Assembly: GCF_000359125.1 (NCBI RefSeq) | Contig: NZ_CAAF010000052.1 | Span: 30,234-94,233, forward strand | Direction: 5' to 3' | Source of the DNA: Mesorhizobium sp. STM 4661 | Lineage (GTDB): Bacteria; Pseudomonadota; Alphaproteobacteria; Rhizobiales; Rhizobiaceae | Length of the DNA stretch: 64,000 bases | In this document: one piece after another, positions 15,931 through 25,405 of the stretch | Numbering within the stretch: the first letter of the stretch is position 1 | Layout of the letters: each line of letters starts with the position of its first letter | Program-made: the position numbers and the translations under genes | The notes under the pieces: generated by a model | Database searches by the model: none | What the model was told of the DNA's origin: nothing | What the model saw: the letters and a program-made list of their open reading frames with translations, nothing else

Positions 15931-16992
15931 ATGAAGTTCTTGATGAAAGTCTTGGCTATGCTTTGGACCGTCGTTTCTTCGACGTTGGTGGTGCAACAGC
16001 CAGCCGTCGCCAGCGACAATGTCGGTGTGCGTCAGATTGCGGCTCTCTCCAAGGAGCGCGGGATCGATCTCGACGTGACCGTTTGGTATCCGGCATCTTC
16101 GGGTGGCAAACCGGTTGTGCTTGGGGAGAGCATGTTTTTTGTGGGAACGCCCGCCATGCTCGATGCCCCGATCTCAGATGGAAAATTTCCTCTTATATTG
16201 CTGTCCCATGGCGCTGGCCTGGCAGGAAACGCGCAAGCCTTGAGCTGGATTGCGATGCCATTGGCGAAGCAGGGGTTCGTTGTGGCGGCCCCCACCCATC
16301 CCGGAAATACAGGCGCAAACCGATCCGCGGCGGAAACGATGAAGCTTTGGCTGAGACCTGCGGATATCACCGAGACCTTGAATGCGATGGACAAAGACTC
16401 TTTTTTCGAAGAGCACCTCGAACATGACAAGGTAGGTGCTCTCGGGCTTTCCATGGGCGGAACCACGGCTTTGGCGATAGCTGGTGCCCGCATCGACGCA
16501 AAACGCTTGGCTGGCTATTGCGATACGGACGCGCTCAACCCTTCTCTTTGTGGATGGGTCAGGCAAAGCGGCGTTGATCTTCACGCCATGGATTTGACAT
16601 CGGCCGGCCGCGACAATGAAGATGCGCGTATCAGATTTGCCATGGCGATTGATCCTGCACCCGTCGATGTCTTCGAATTCAACAGCTTTTCCCAGATCTC
16701 AATTCCTGTTCAACTCGTAAATTTAGGTCAACCAGGGAAAATCCCTCTGACCGCGCAGGCCGCAAAAATTGCAAAAGCCATCCCAAATGCCACTTATTCC
16801 ACAATCGAAGATGCGAGCCATTACAGCATGTTTGGCGAATGCAAACCTGGTGCGCCTGAGCTTGCCGAAGCTGAAAAGGTTGGTGATCCGATTTGTATGG
16901 ATGGCGGAGGCCGCACACGGCGCGAGATCCATATGGAACTGATCAATATGGTCACTACTGCCTTCAGTCGAGCATTGAAGGCAAGCCCATAA
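15931..16992 (+). CDS. Secreted alpha/beta hydrolase (dienelactone/PAF-acetylhydrolase-like)
   Basis: This 353-residue protein has a signal peptide (1-27, ending AVAS) and an alpha/beta-hydrolase domain. Visible are LLSHGAG (about 88, oxyanion region), the nucleophile elbow GLSMGG (about 173) and a C-terminal His in DASHYSMFG. Four Cys residues near 195-210 and 300-330 could form disulfides in the periplasm. It resembles predicted dienelactone hydrolases or lipoprotein-associated acetylhydrolases; the substrate is unknown. The ATG has gaggaaaa upstream. Codon use is less GC-biased than in neighbours, consistent with acquisition. It is probably controlled by the upstream AraC-type protein. Confidence 0.82.
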   Translation: MKFLMKVLAMLWTVVSSTLVVQQPAVASDNVGVRQIAALSKERGIDLDVTVWYPASSGGKPVVLGESMFFVGTPAMLDAPISDGKFPLILLSHGAGLAGNAQALSWIAMPLAKQGFVVAAPTHPGNTGANRSAAETMKLWLRPADITETLNAMDKDSFFEEHLEHDKVGALGLSMGGTTALAIAGARIDAKRLAGYCDTDALNPSLCGWVRQSGVDLHAMDLTSAGRDNEDARIRFAMAIDPAPVDVFEFNSFSQISIPVQLVNLGQPGKIPLTAQAAKIAKAIPNATYSTIEDASHYSMFGECKPGAPELAEAEKVGDPICMDGGGRTRREIHMELINMVTTAFSRALKASP

Positions 16993-17202
16993 ACATAGAC
17001 TGTCCCGTATGCGTCCGCATCGTTTGGCCGATTATGCCGAACAACCGCATGACCGAGACCAGGTAGTCCAGCCTCAAAACTCGGCCATGCGAACGGACAC
17101 CGGTCTCCTGACGACCATTTGTACGGCACCTCGGGCAAAAGTCTTGCCTTCGCGATGACCTGACGCCATAAGCAGGCGACGGGCGCCCGCCGCGAGGATT
17201 TG

Positions 17203-17601
17203 ATGAAAACTTTCCTTCTGCAGTTTTTCACCTGGTGGAACGGCCAGACGCTGGGAACGCGCTTCCACACCTGGCGGCATGGCAAGGAAGTCGGGCAGGA
17301 CGAGGCCGGCAACGTCTACTACGAGGGCGGTGTCGATTCGGAAGGCCGCACGCGCCGCTGGGTCATCTATCGCAACTATTCGGAAGCCTCGGAGATCCCG
17401 CCGGGCTGGCATGGCTGGATCCATCATCGCGTCGATGTCGCGCCGCCGAGCGAAAGCTACAAGCCACGCGAATGGCAGAAACCGCATCAGCCGAACCTCA
17501 CCGGCAGCCCCGCCGCCTATCGCCCCAAGGGTTCCGTCCTGACCAATCAGCACCGGCCGCAGGTGACGGGCGACTACGACGCCTGGACGCCGGGGTCATA
17601 A
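17203..17601 (+). CDS. NADH:ubiquinone oxidoreductase 17.2-kDa-type subunit (NDUFA12 family)
   Basis: The 132-residue protein carries the NDUFA12/B17.2 domain: TWWNGQTLGTRFHTWRHGKEVGQDEAGNVYYE, then RRWVIYRNYSEASEIPPGWHGWIHH. This is an accessory subunit of respiratory complex I, found in alphaproteobacteria and mitochondria, bound to the membrane arm region from the cytoplasmic side. The ATG at 17203 has gagga upstream; the TTG one codon earlier is less likely. DUF2155 follows, as in many alphaproteobacteria. Confidence 0.93.
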   Translation: MKTFLLQFFTWWNGQTLGTRFHTWRHGKEVGQDEAGNVYYEGGVDSEGRTRRWVIYRNYSEASEIPPGWHGWIHHRVDVAPPSESYKPREWQKPHQPNLTGSPAAYRPKGSVLTNQHRPQVTGDYDAWTPGS

Positions 17602-17726
17602 CCCTCGTCAACGCGGATCGATCCTTTGTCGCCACAATTGGCGTTTAGCTGCTTGCTGATCCCGCAGCAGCGACTAGCCTTGGCGATCGACAGAATCACC
17701 CGGGCGCAAACAACCGGTATCCCCGC

Positions 17727-18254
17727 ATGAGCATTTTCGGCCGAATCTCGATGGGCGCACTGGCGGCGACCACTGTCGCTTTTGGCGCTTTTGGCGTGGC
17801 CGCGGCGCAGACCCCCGCGGCGCCGGAGGCGCCGGCCGCGCCCGCGGCATCGGATCGCGTCACCAATCCCGTCGCCGAGTTCGCCGGCATCGACAAGATC
17901 ACCGGCCGCATCATCACCTTCGATGTCTATATCGACGAGACGGTGCAGTTCGGCGCTTTGCAGGTGACGCCGCGCGTCTGCTATTCGCGACCGCAGGACG
18001 ACCAGCCGAAGACCGATTCCTTCGTCGAGGTCGACGAGATCACGCTCGACCGTAAGATCCGCCGTATCTTCACCGGCTGGATGTTTGCCGAAAGCCCCGG
18101 CCTCAATGCCGTCGAGCACGCCGTCTACGACGTCTGGCTGAAGGGCTGCAAGCAGAAGTCGGACGTGCCGGCCCCCGATTCGGCCAAGGCCGATACCGGA
18201 AAACCCAAGGCCAACCCCGATACCGCCGAGCCGGACACCACCAAGACCAACTGA
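17727..18254 (+). CDS. DUF2155 domain periplasmic protein
   Basis: The 175-residue protein has a signal peptide (1-27, ending AAAQ), an Ala/Pro-rich linker, and the DUF2155 domain (about 48-145) with KITGRIITFDVYIDETVQFG, VCYSRP and the closing EHAVYDVWLKGC. Two conserved Cys residues (in VTPRVCYSR and LKGCKQ) probably form a disulfide. The last 30 residues are Lys/Asp/Pro-rich and disordered. The function is unknown; the family almost always lies beside the NDUFA12-type gene and aat, as here. Confidence 0.9.
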   Translation: MSIFGRISMGALAATTVAFGAFGVAAAQTPAAPEAPAAPAASDRVTNPVAEFAGIDKITGRIITFDVYIDETVQFGALQVTPRVCYSRPQDDQPKTDSFVEVDEITLDRKIRRIFTGWMFAESPGLNAVEHAVYDVWLKGCKQKSDVPAPDSAKADTGKPKANPDTAEPDTTKTN

Positions 18255-18329
18255 TCCCTCCGGAACCGCTATACGCGCCCTGCGTTAAGCCACGGACGAC
18301 CGCGCATCGATGCGCAGGGAGGATCTCCG

Positions 18330-18716
18330 ATGTCAGACAGCAAGCGGATCACGGCCAGCAAGAAAGAGCTGCTGGAACTCGAGAAGGGGTTCTGGACGGG
18401 CGACGCGGCCTATTATGCGGCCAATGCCGACACCGAATGCCTGGTGGCATTTCCAGAGATGGCGCAGGCGATGGACAATGCCGATCTCGCCAAGACCGCG
18501 ACCAACCCAAATCGTTGGCGCGACCTCGACATCGAGCTCAAGGGAATAATCGAGCCGGGCAGCGACATCGTCATGCTGACCTACGAGGCACATGCAACGC
18601 GGGAGAATGGCGAGCCTTATGCGGCGCTGGTCAGCACGGGCTATGTCCATCGCGTCAACGGCTGGAAGATGATGTTCCATTCGCAAACGCCAATGGAGCC
18701 TGCTGCGAAAGCTTGA
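18330..18716 (+). CDS. NTF2-like (DUF4440-type) protein
   Basis: This cytoplasmic protein of 128 residues looks like a single NTF2-like cone: N-terminal helices with KKELLELEKGFWTGDAAYY, then strands such as VMLTYEAHATRENGE and YAALVSTGYVHRVNGWKMMFHSQTP, the usual end of DUF4440 or SnoaL-like folds. Such proteins bind small ligands or act as isomerases; nothing here identifies a ligand. It lies between DUF2155 and the convergent aat gene. An aggagg site precedes the ATG. Confidence 0.8.
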   Translation: MSDSKRITASKKELLELEKGFWTGDAAYYAANADTECLVAFPEMAQAMDNADLAKTATNPNRWRDLDIELKGIIEPGSDIVMLTYEAHATRENGEPYAALVSTGYVHRVNGWKMMFHSQTPMEPAAKA

Positions 18717-18728
18717 CTGAGCGGATCG

Positions 18729-19346
18729 TCAGGAAAAAAACACCGCTTCGCCTTTCAGCGCATCCGCCAGCATTTTTTCGTACTTGCCGCGCGGCACGTC
18801 GACGGCGCCAAAGCGCTTGAGGTGTTCGGTGGTGAACTGCGTATCAAGCAGCGCGAAGCCGCGCGCTTTCAACCGCTCGACCAGGCGCACGAGGCAGGCC
18901 TTCGAGGCGTCCGTTTCCCTGGCGAACATGCTTTCGCCAAAGAACACCCGGCCGAGCGAGACGCCGTAAAGACCGCCGACCAGCCGGTCCTCGCGCCAGG
19001 CCTCGACCGAATGGCAATGACCCATCCGATGGAGCTCGACATAGGCTTCGCGGATCGGCGCATTGATCCAGGTCGAACGGCGTTCGTCGCGCTTCTCGGC
19101 GCAGCCGTCGATCGTCGCCTCGAAATCGAAATCGAAACGGATGTCGAACAGGTTTCTCCGCAGTGTCTTCGTCAGGCTCTTCGGCGTATGGAAACCGTCG
19201 AGCGGGATGATGCCGCGCGTTTCCGGCCGCACCCAGAAAACTTCCGGGTCGCTGGCGCTTTCGGCCATCGGGAAGACGCCCGAGGCATAGGCCTTGAGCA
19301 GAAGATCTGTCGGGATGCGATAGCCTGGCGCATAGGGACGGGTCAT
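18729..19346 (-). CDS. aat: Leucyl/phenylalanyl-tRNA--protein transferase
   Basis: Aat adds Leu or Phe from aminoacyl-tRNA to proteins with N-terminal Lys or Arg, marking them for ClpAP/ClpS degradation (N-degron pathway). At 205 residues it is the usual alphaproteobacterial length. Signatures are the start [21 protein letters not shown], the [13 protein letters not shown] segment, HSVEAW and [17 protein letters not shown]. It lies 26 bases after accC on the same strand, so it is probably the last gene of the aroQ-accB-accC-aat operon. Confidence 0.95.
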   Translation of the reverse strand: MTRPYAPGYRIPTDLLLKAYASGVFPMAESASDPEVFWVRPETRGIIPLDGFHTPKSLTKTLRRNLFDIRFDFDFEATIDGCAEKRDERRSTWINAPIREAYVELHRMGHCHSVEAWREDRLVGGLYGVSLGRVFFGESMFARETDASKACLVRLVERLKARGFALLDTQFTTEHLKRFGAVDVPRGKYEKMLADALKGEAVFFS

Positions 19347-19372
19347 CGCGTCATCATACTAGAAATTAATGG

Positions 19373-20716
19373 CTATTCCTCTTTGGCCAGGTATTTTTCC
19401 AGCCAGTGGATGTCGTAGTCGCCATTGGCGATGTCGGCGTTGCCGACAAGGTCACGGAACAGCGGCAGCGTCGTCTTGATGCCGTCGACGACGAACTCGT
19501 CGAGCGCGCGGCGCAGCCGCATCATGCATTCGACGCGGTTGCGGCCGTGCACGATCAGCTTGCCGATCAGGCTGTCATAGTAAGGCGGGATCTTGTAGCC
19601 GGAATAGACGCCGGAATCGACGCGAATGCCAAGGCCGCCCGGCGTATGGAAATGCGTGATCGTGCCGGGCGAGGGGGTAAAGGTGCGCGGATCCTCGGCA
19701 TTGATGCGGCATTCGATGGCATGGCCGTTGAATTTGATGTCCTCCTGCCTCACCGAAAGCCCGCCGCCCGAGGCGACGCGGATCTGCTCGTGCACGAGGT
19801 CGATGCCGGTGATCGCCTCCGTTACCGGATGCTCGACCTGCAGGCGGGTGTTCATCTCGATGAAATAGAACTCGCCGTTCTCGTAGAGGAATTCGATGGT
19901 GCCGGCGCCGGAATAGCCAAGATCGGCGATGGCCTTGGCGCAGACGCCGCCGATATGCGCGCGCTCCTCGGCATTGAGCGCCGGCGAGGGCGCCTCTTCC
20001 CAAACCTTCTGGTGGCGGCGTTGCAGCGAGCAGTCGCGCTCGCCGAAATGCACGCCGCGGCCAGCCCCGTCGCCGAACACCTGGACCTCGATGTGGCGCG
20101 GCTTTTCCAGATATTTCTCAATGTAGACGGCGTCGTCGCCGAAGGCGGCGCCGGCTTCCGAGCGGGCCGTCTGCAACGCGATTTCAAGGTCGGCTTCGCT
20201 AAGCGCCACCTTCATGCCGCGTCCACCGCCGCCGGCCGAAGCCTTGATGATCACGGGATAGCCGATCTCGGCGGCGATGCGCCTGGCTTCCTTTTCCTCG
20301 GTGACCGCGCCGTCGGAGCCGGGCACGACCGGAATGCCAAGACGTTTTGCCGTGCGCTTGGCCTCGATCTTGTCGCCCATGATGCGGATATGATCGCCGG
20401 ACGGGCCGATGAAGGTGATGTTGTGCGCGGCGAGGATGTCGGCGAACTTGGCGTTTTCCGACAGGAAGCCGTAGCCCGGATGCACGGCGTCGGCGCCGGT
20501 GATCTCGCAGGCCGCGACGATCTGGTGGATGTTGAGATAGCTGTCGCGCGACGGCGGCGGGCCGATGCAGACGCTCTCGTCGGCGAGCCTGACATGCATG
20601 GCGTCGGCATCGGCGGTCGAATGCACCACCACAGTCTGGATACCGAGCTCCTTGCAGGCGCGCAGCACCCTCAGGGCAATTTCGCCGCGATTGGCGATGA
20701 GGATTTTCTGGAACAT
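19373..20716 (-). CDS. accC: Acetyl-CoA carboxylase, biotin carboxylase subunit
   Basis: AccC carboxylates the biotin on AccB using ATP and bicarbonate, the first half-reaction of malonyl-CoA synthesis. The 447 residues show the whole fold: the N domain starting [16 protein letters not shown], an ATP-grasp with the Gly-rich loop [25 protein letters not shown], and the C domain with ECRINAED. A ribosome site (aggcgag) precedes the ATG. It starts 19 bases after accB and is followed by aat. Confidence 0.97.
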   Translation of the reverse strand: MFQKILIANRGEIALRVLRACKELGIQTVVVHSTADADAMHVRLADESVCIGPPPSRDSYLNIHQIVAACEITGADAVHPGYGFLSENAKFADILAAHNITFIGPSGDHIRIMGDKIEAKRTAKRLGIPVVPGSDGAVTEEKEARRIAAEIGYPVIIKASAGGGGRGMKVALSEADLEIALQTARSEAGAAFGDDAVYIEKYLEKPRHIEVQVFGDGAGRGVHFGERDCSLQRRHQKVWEEAPSPALNAEERAHIGGVCAKAIADLGYSGAGTIEFLYENGEFYFIEMNTRLQVEHPVTEAITGIDLVHEQIRVASGGGLSVRQEDIKFNGHAIECRINAEDPRTFTPSPGTITHFHTPGGLGIRVDSGVYSGYKIPPYYDSLIGKLIVHGRNRVECMMRLRRALDEFVVDGIKTTLPLFRDLVGNADIANGDYDIHWLEKYLAKEE

Positions 20717-20735
20717 GTCTCGCCTGTTCCCGGCT

Positions 20736-21194
20736 CTACTCGATCACGACGAGCGGCATGCCATATTCGACCGGCTGCGCGTCCTCGAACAGGATCGCCG
20801 TCACCGTGCCGCCGCGAGGCGACGGGATCTGGTTCATCGTCTTCATCGCCTCGATGATCAGCAGCGTCTGGCCTTCCTTGACCTTCTGGCCGACCTCGAT
20901 GAACGGTTTGGCGTCGGGCGACGGCGCCAGATAGGCGCTGCCGACCATGGGCGAAGCCACCGCGTTCTTTGATATTTCGGCTGCTGCCGGCCCGGCTGCG
21001 GCCGCTGCGGGCTGCGCCGCCGGCGCATAGGCGGGCTGCGGCGCGGCAACCGCATGTACGGCCGGCGCCTGTCGCGACACGCGCACCTTCAAGTCGCCCA
21101 GCTCGACCTCGATCTCGGTGAGGTTGGTGTCGTTCAGTATGCCCGCCAGATCGCGGATCAGCTGCTGGTCAACACCGGTCTTCTTTATCGACAT
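20736..21194 (-). CDS. accB: Acetyl-CoA carboxylase biotin carboxyl carrier protein
   Basis: AccB carries the biotin moved between the carboxylase and transferase parts of acetyl-CoA carboxylase. The 152-residue protein has a conserved N-terminal helix region ([23 protein letters not shown]), an Ala/Pro-rich linker (about 43-75) and a biotinyl domain (about 78-152). The biotin-accepting Lys is about residue 118 in [12 protein letters not shown] at 21194 has aagg upstream and matches homologues. An ATG at 21224 that overlaps the aroQ stop (ATGA) is also possible and would add 10 residues. Confidence 0.95.
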   Translation of the reverse strand: MSIKKTGVDQQLIRDLAGILNDTNLTEIEVELGDLKVRVSRQAPAVHAVAAPQPAYAPAAQPAAAAAGPAAAEISKNAVASPMVGSAYLAPSPDAKPFIEVGQKVKEGQTLLIIEAMKTMNQIPSPRGGTVTAILFEDAQPVEYGMPLVVIE

Positions 21195-21220
21195 TTTCGA
21201 GCCTTCTGTTTGTTGGCCGG

Positions 21221-21655
21221 TCATAGGCGTGCGGCCAGCGCCTGCAGCGCCAGCGTGTAGCCGAGCGGCCCGAACCCGCAGATCATGCCGACGGCGACCG
21301 GCGAGACCATGGAGACGTGGCGGAATGGTTCCCGCGCATGGATGTTGGAAAGATGAACTTCGGCGACGGGCAATGGTGCTACGGCGCGGATGGCGTCGTG
21401 AATGGCGATCGAGGTGTGGCTGTAGGCGCCCGGATTGATAACGATGCCGGCTGCCTTGTCGGCGGCCTCCTGGATCCAGTCGACGAGATCGCCCTCATGG
21501 TTCGACTGGCGGAAATCGATCTCAAGTCCCAATGCCGCACCCGCCTGCTTGCAGTCTTCGCCGATCGCGGCAAGCGTCTTGCCGCCATATATGCCCGGCT
21601 CGCGCTTGCCGAGCGCGTTGAGGTTGGGACCGTTCAGGACGAAAACCGTTTTCAA
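21221..21655 (-). CDS. aroQ: 3-Dehydroquinate dehydratase, type II
   Basis: AroQ removes water from 3-dehydroquinate to give 3-dehydroshikimate in the shikimate pathway, acting as a dodecamer in the cytoplasm. The 144 residues contain the type II motifs: [16 protein letters not shown] with the catalytic Tyr, the flexible-loop Arg region, [17 protein letters not shown] with the catalytic His, and [14 protein letters not shown]. It is first in the aroQ-accB-accC-aat operon and ends in an ATGA overlap with a possible accB start. Confidence 0.96.
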   Translation of the reverse strand: MKTVFVLNGPNLNALGKREPGIYGGKTLAAIGEDCKQAGAALGLEIDFRQSNHEGDLVDWIQEAADKAAGIVINPGAYSHTSIAIHDAIRAVAPLPVAEVHLSNIHAREPFRHVSMVSPVAVGMICGFGPLGYTLALQALAARL

Positions 21656-21801
21656 GAATGCCGACCTTTCCCGGCACCGGCCTCAAGCCAGCGCACTGGG
21701 CCTCTATAATGGGCTTAGACGCCTGCGAAAAGAGCGCAAGTGCGTTCTTTCGCTGTCCACAACTGGCGGGAAATGGCCTGCGGCGAAAACCAGTGCGCCG
21801 A

Positions 21802-22608
21802 TCAGAGTGCGGACTTGGCCGCTTCGATCTTCTCAGCCAGCACTTCCTGGCCGAGCGCTCCGAACACCACCTCGTTGCCGACCACATAGGACGGCGTTCC
21901 GGTGATGGCCAGCTTGTTGGCCAAGTCATAGGTCTTGGAGATGGCTTCAGCGATCGACGGATCCTTCATCTTCTCGCGCAATTTCGCCTCGTCGGCGCCG
22001 AGCGAAAGCGCCACCTTGATGGCCGTGGCCTCGGTGGCGCGTCCCTGGCCGCCGAGCAGCGCGTTGTGGAACTCGCCATATTTCTCCGGCATCATCATGT
22101 GGAAGGCCATCGAGACGACGCTTGCCTTTTGCGAATCCGGGCCGAGTATCGGGAATTCCTTGAGCACGAAACGCAGGTCCGGATCGGCTTTCGTCAGCGC
22201 CCGCATGTCCTCGATGGCGCGTTTGCAGAAGCCGCAATTGTAATCGTAGAACTCGACGATGGTGACCTTGCCGTTCGGGTTGCCGACGACGCCGTCGAAG
22301 GCCGAGTTGAAGATCTGCTCCTTGGCATTGTTGATGACGCCGAGACTGGCGATGCGCTGCTCTTCCTTCTGCTTGGCCTCAAGCGCGTCCTGGACCTCCA
22401 GCAGCACTTCCGGGTTCTTCAGGAGGTAGTCGCGGATGATGCCCTCGACCTCCGCGCGGTCGATCTTGGTATCGCCAGACACCGCTTGGGCCAGTTGAGC
22501 CGTATCGGCCTTTGCCGTCTGCGGATTTCCGGCCACGAACCCGAAAGCCAGCATGGCGAGAGCGACCGCCACTCCTGTTGTGCCGAGCAGAATTGCCTTT
22601 TTCATCAT
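21802..22608 (-). CDS. DsbA family thiol:disulfide oxidoreductase
   Basis: This periplasmic protein of 268 residues has a signal peptide or anchor (1-28), a helical N-terminal region (about 45-90, EVEGIIRDYLLKNPEVL, as in ScsC/BdbD-like proteins) and a thioredoxin-fold domain. The active site is CGFC in YDYNCGFCKRA, and the cis-Pro loop is in GTPSYVVG. It probably shuffles or introduces disulfides in exported proteins. The N-terminal helices suggest the oligomeric, isomerase-like subgroup, which is inference. It lies just upstream of aroQ; an aagagg site precedes the ATG pair. Confidence 0.92.
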   Translation of the reverse strand: MMKKAILLGTTGVAVALAMLAFGFVAGNPQTAKADTAQLAQAVSGDTKIDRAEVEGIIRDYLLKNPEVLLEVQDALEAKQKEEQRIASLGVINNAKEQIFNSAFDGVVGNPNGKVTIVEFYDYNCGFCKRAIEDMRALTKADPDLRFVLKEFPILGPDSQKASVVSMAFHMMMPEKYGEFHNALLGGQGRATEATAIKVALSLGADEAKLREKMKDPSIAEAISKTYDLANKLAITGTPSYVVGNEVVFGALGQEVLAEKIEAAKSAL

Positions 22609-22707
22609 CCGTAATCCTCTTGCCTGGTTTTCCGGTCGGATTGGTTCAACTCGATTGGTCTGACTACCGACTGGCCTGACTATATGTCGCCACGGTTGCC
22701 GGAAGGT

Positions 22708-24102
22708 TCACTTTTTCTTGCCTGGTGGCGCGTAGTTTATGATGTCCTGCGCGCGAAGCCAGCCCGGCTCGCCGCGCTTCAGCTTTTGTTGCGCGCGCAT
22801 GGCGAAGATCTTCGCATTCCTGTAGTCGCCGGAATAGAAATGGCCTTCCGCGGTGGCAAGATCGGCGGCCGGGATTTTGCCGAGCTCGCCATTGGCCTGC
22901 GCCAGATAGCGGTAGCCCGCGACGTTTTCCCGGTCGCGCGCGAGCCCCTTGTTGATTTGCACCACCGCCTTCTCCAGCGAATCCGGCGTGCCGATGGCCA
23001 TCAGCGCCTGGCCGTAGGAGACCGGCAGCAGTCCCGATCGGGCCGGATCGAGGCTGACCGCCTTGGCATAGGCTTCCGAAGCATCCTTCGGCTTGTTCGC
23101 CTTCATCAGGATGTCGCCGCGCAATTCCTGGAAATAGGCGTTTTTCGGCTGCGCCTTGATCAGCGCGTTGGTCTTGCTGAGCGCGGCAGCCAGATTGCCA
23201 TAGAGATACGTGGTCTGCGCAAGGCCATATTGCGAGGCGAGGCTGCCGGGATTCTTGCGCATCAGCCGCGATGCGGCGGCCTGGCCCCCCATATAGGCGG
23301 CGATCTTGATGCGCATCATGTCGTGCCGCTGCTGCAGCGCCGGCGGGTCGACCTTGTCGACATAGGGGCTCTGCTTCACCAGGACTTCGAGATTGGCGAT
23401 ACGCTCCTGCGGCATCGGATGGCTGATCCGGTACGGGTCGACCTGCGCGCCCGACAGCGAGAGCGCGCTCTGGAAGCGGCCGAACGTCTTCAGCATGCCC
23501 ATGCCGGACTGGCCGGTGGCGTTGAGATAGGTGATTGCCGAGCGGTCGGCGGTCATCTCTTCGGTGCGCTGATAGGCAAGGATGCTGCGTTGCGCCATCT
23601 CGCCGCCGCCCGCCGCGACACCCATGCCGGCGCCGGCGAGGCCGCGGCTGTTGGTGGTGGCGCCGGCGACGATGGCACCGGCGCCAAGCAACGTCGCGAT
23701 GATGGCCATCGTCTTGGCGCGTTCGAGCTGCTCGCGCAATTTTTGCTGGTGACCGCCGGCGATGTGGCCGGCTTCATGGGCGATGACGCCAATGATCTCG
23801 TTGGGCGTTTCCGCTTCCATCAAGGCGCCTGTGTTGATGAACAGACGGCGCCCGGCGACGAAGGCGTTGAAACTTTGATCGTTGACCAGGACGATGTCGA
23901 TGGCATCGTTCGACAGGCCCGCCGCCTTGAAGATCGGCCGCGCGTAATCGCGCACCAGCGCTTCGATCTCGGCATCGCGCACCACCGGCACGTTTTGCGC
24001 GAAGGCATTGACCGAGCCGGCCACGGCGACCATCGCGGCAAGCCAAAGCGTTGCGAAGACGCGCGCTGCCCTGGCAATCATCGATCTGGGTCGGCTCAAC
24101 AT
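22708..24102 (-). CDS. M48 family metalloprotease with TPR repeats (BepA-like)
   Basis: The periplasmic protein of 464 residues has a signal peptide (1-36, ending AFAQ), an M48 peptidase domain (about 40-240) with the zinc motif HEAGH at about residue 115 and a downstream Glu ligand in the RTEEMTADRSA region, and TPR-like helices (about 290-450). The layout is that of BepA/YfgC, which degrades or assembles outer-membrane proteins such as LptD. A Gly/Ala-rich hydrophobic stretch (IIATLLGAGAIVAGATT) follows the HEAGH helix, as in the family. It is upstream of, and codirectional with, the DsbA-like gene, fitting a shared envelope-quality role. Confidence 0.9.
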   Translation of the reverse strand: MLSRPRSMIARAARVFATLWLAAMVAVAGSVNAFAQNVPVVRDAEIEALVRDYARPIFKAAGLSNDAIDIVLVNDQSFNAFVAGRRLFINTGALMEAETPNEIIGVIAHEAGHIAGGHQQKLREQLERAKTMAIIATLLGAGAIVAGATTNSRGLAGAGMGVAAGGGEMAQRSILAYQRTEEMTADRSAITYLNATGQSGMGMLKTFGRFQSALSLSGAQVDPYRISHPMPQERIANLEVLVKQSPYVDKVDPPALQQRHDMMRIKIAAYMGGQAAASRLMRKNPGSLASQYGLAQTTYLYGNLAAALSKTNALIKAQPKNAYFQELRGDILMKANKPKDASEAYAKAVSLDPARSGLLPVSYGQALMAIGTPDSLEKAVVQINKGLARDRENVAGYRYLAQANGELGKIPAADLATAEGHFYSGDYRNAKIFAMRAQQKLKRGEPGWLRAQDIINYAPPGKKK

Positions 24103-24245
24103 GACAGGTCCACTGGTAGACGAGCGGGCGAAGGATGAAAAGTCGGCACCGAAAACTTACTGAACTTGTGATCCTCACATCAATCGGGCATTTGTGCGGC
24201 GCGGCCGCCGGGCCGGCGGCTTCGGGCGGCAGGATGTGAGGTCAA

Positions 24246-25394
24246 ATGGTTGTTTCGCTTTCACGCCGCGGCGAGGTCGAGCCGTTCCACGCCATGGACA
24301 TTCTGGCGGAGGCGAATCGGCTGAAGGCCTCCGGCATTCCCATCGTCTCCATGGCCGTAGGTCAGCCGTCCGATCCGGCGCCGGCTGGAGTGAGGCAAGC
24401 AGCAGCTCACGCCTTGAGGATGGGGCTCATCGGCTATACCGATGCACTGGGTCTGCCTAGCCTGCGCAAGGCAATCGCCGAGCACTATGCGGACCACTAC
24501 GGGCTTGATGTTCCCGCTGGCCGGATCGCCGTCACCACCGGATCGTCGGCAGCCTTCAACCTCGCCTTCCTGGCAATGTTCGATCCGGGCGACCGCGTCG
24601 CCATCGCAGCACCTGGCTACCCGGCCTATCGCAACATCATGGCGGCGCTCGGCATCGAGATCGTCGAGATCGAGCTTGACGGCGCCGCCTATCTCCATGC
24701 CGGGCACCTGAAAGCCGCGCACCGCCAAAAACCGCTGAAGGGCGTCCTGTTCGCCAGCCCGGCCAACCCGACTGGCGCGGTCATCCCTGCCAATGAGCTG
24801 TCGGCACTGGTCAAGACGGCGCAGGAGCTGGGCATCGCCGTGATCTCGGACGAAATCTATCACCGGCTGGTCTATACCGCGTCCGACACTACGGCACTTG
24901 CCCATGGCCCGGATGTGACGGTGATCAATTCCTTTTCGAAATACTATTGCATGACCGGTTGGCGCATCGGCTGGATGGTGCTGCCGGAAGAATTGGTGCG
25001 GCCGGTCGAGCGTATCGCCCAGAGCCTTTACATCTCGCCACCCGCGCTTTCCCAGATCGCGGCGATAGAAGCGTTCAAGGCGACTGGGGAATTGGAGGTG
25101 GTGAAGGCGCGCTATGCGGGCAATCGCGAGCTTCTGATGAAGCGTCTGCCCGAACTCGGCTTTGCGCTGGCGGCGCCGATGGACGGCGCCTTCTACGCCT
25201 TTTGCGATGTCACCAGGCATACCAACGACAGCATGGTTTTCGCGCGCAGGATGCTGGCCGAGGCGCATGTCGCGGCGACGCCCGGCCGTGATTTCGATCC
25301 GCTTCAGGGTCATCGAACCATGCGCTTCTCCTACGCCGGCAGCCACGACGACATGCTCGAGGCGCTGGTGCGCATCGAGCGTTGGCTGAAGTAG
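24246..25394 (+). CDS. PLP-dependent class I/II aminotransferase
   Basis: This cytoplasmic fold-type I enzyme has 382 residues. Motifs are the N-terminal [21 protein letters not shown], the PANPTG loop, ISDEIYH with the PLP-contacting Asp, the Schiff-base Lys in [16 protein letters not shown], and the C-terminal RFSYAG with the carboxylate-binding Arg. It belongs to the aspartate/aromatic aminotransferase-like group; the amino donor is not evident. The next gene, glutaminase, starts 12 bases after its stop, so the two may work together in amino-nitrogen metabolism. Confidence 0.9.
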   Translation: MVVSLSRRGEVEPFHAMDILAEANRLKASGIPIVSMAVGQPSDPAPAGVRQAAAHALRMGLIGYTDALGLPSLRKAIAEHYADHYGLDVPAGRIAVTTGSSAAFNLAFLAMFDPGDRVAIAAPGYPAYRNIMAALGIEIVEIELDGAAYLHAGHLKAAHRQKPLKGVLFASPANPTGAVIPANELSALVKTAQELGIAVISDEIYHRLVYTASDTTALAHGPDVTVINSFSKYYCMTGWRIGWMVLPEELVRPVERIAQSLYISPPALSQIAAIEAFKATGELEVVKARYAGNRELLMKRLPELGFALAAPMDGAFYAFCDVTRHTNDSMVFARRMLAEAHVAATPGRDFDPLQGHRTMRFSYAGSHDDMLEALVRIERWLK

Positions 25395-25405
25395 CGAGGA
25401 CGTCA

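Noticed and set aside
17074..17553. Open frame of 159 codons on the - strand
   Set aside because: Antisense to the NDUFA12-type gene, which is unmistakable.
19406..20857. Open frame of 483 codons on the + strand
   Set aside because: Antisense to accC and the end of accB.
22684..24138. Open frame of 484 codons on the + strand
   Set aside because: Antisense to the M48-TPR protease gene, which has HEAGH, a signal peptide and family length.
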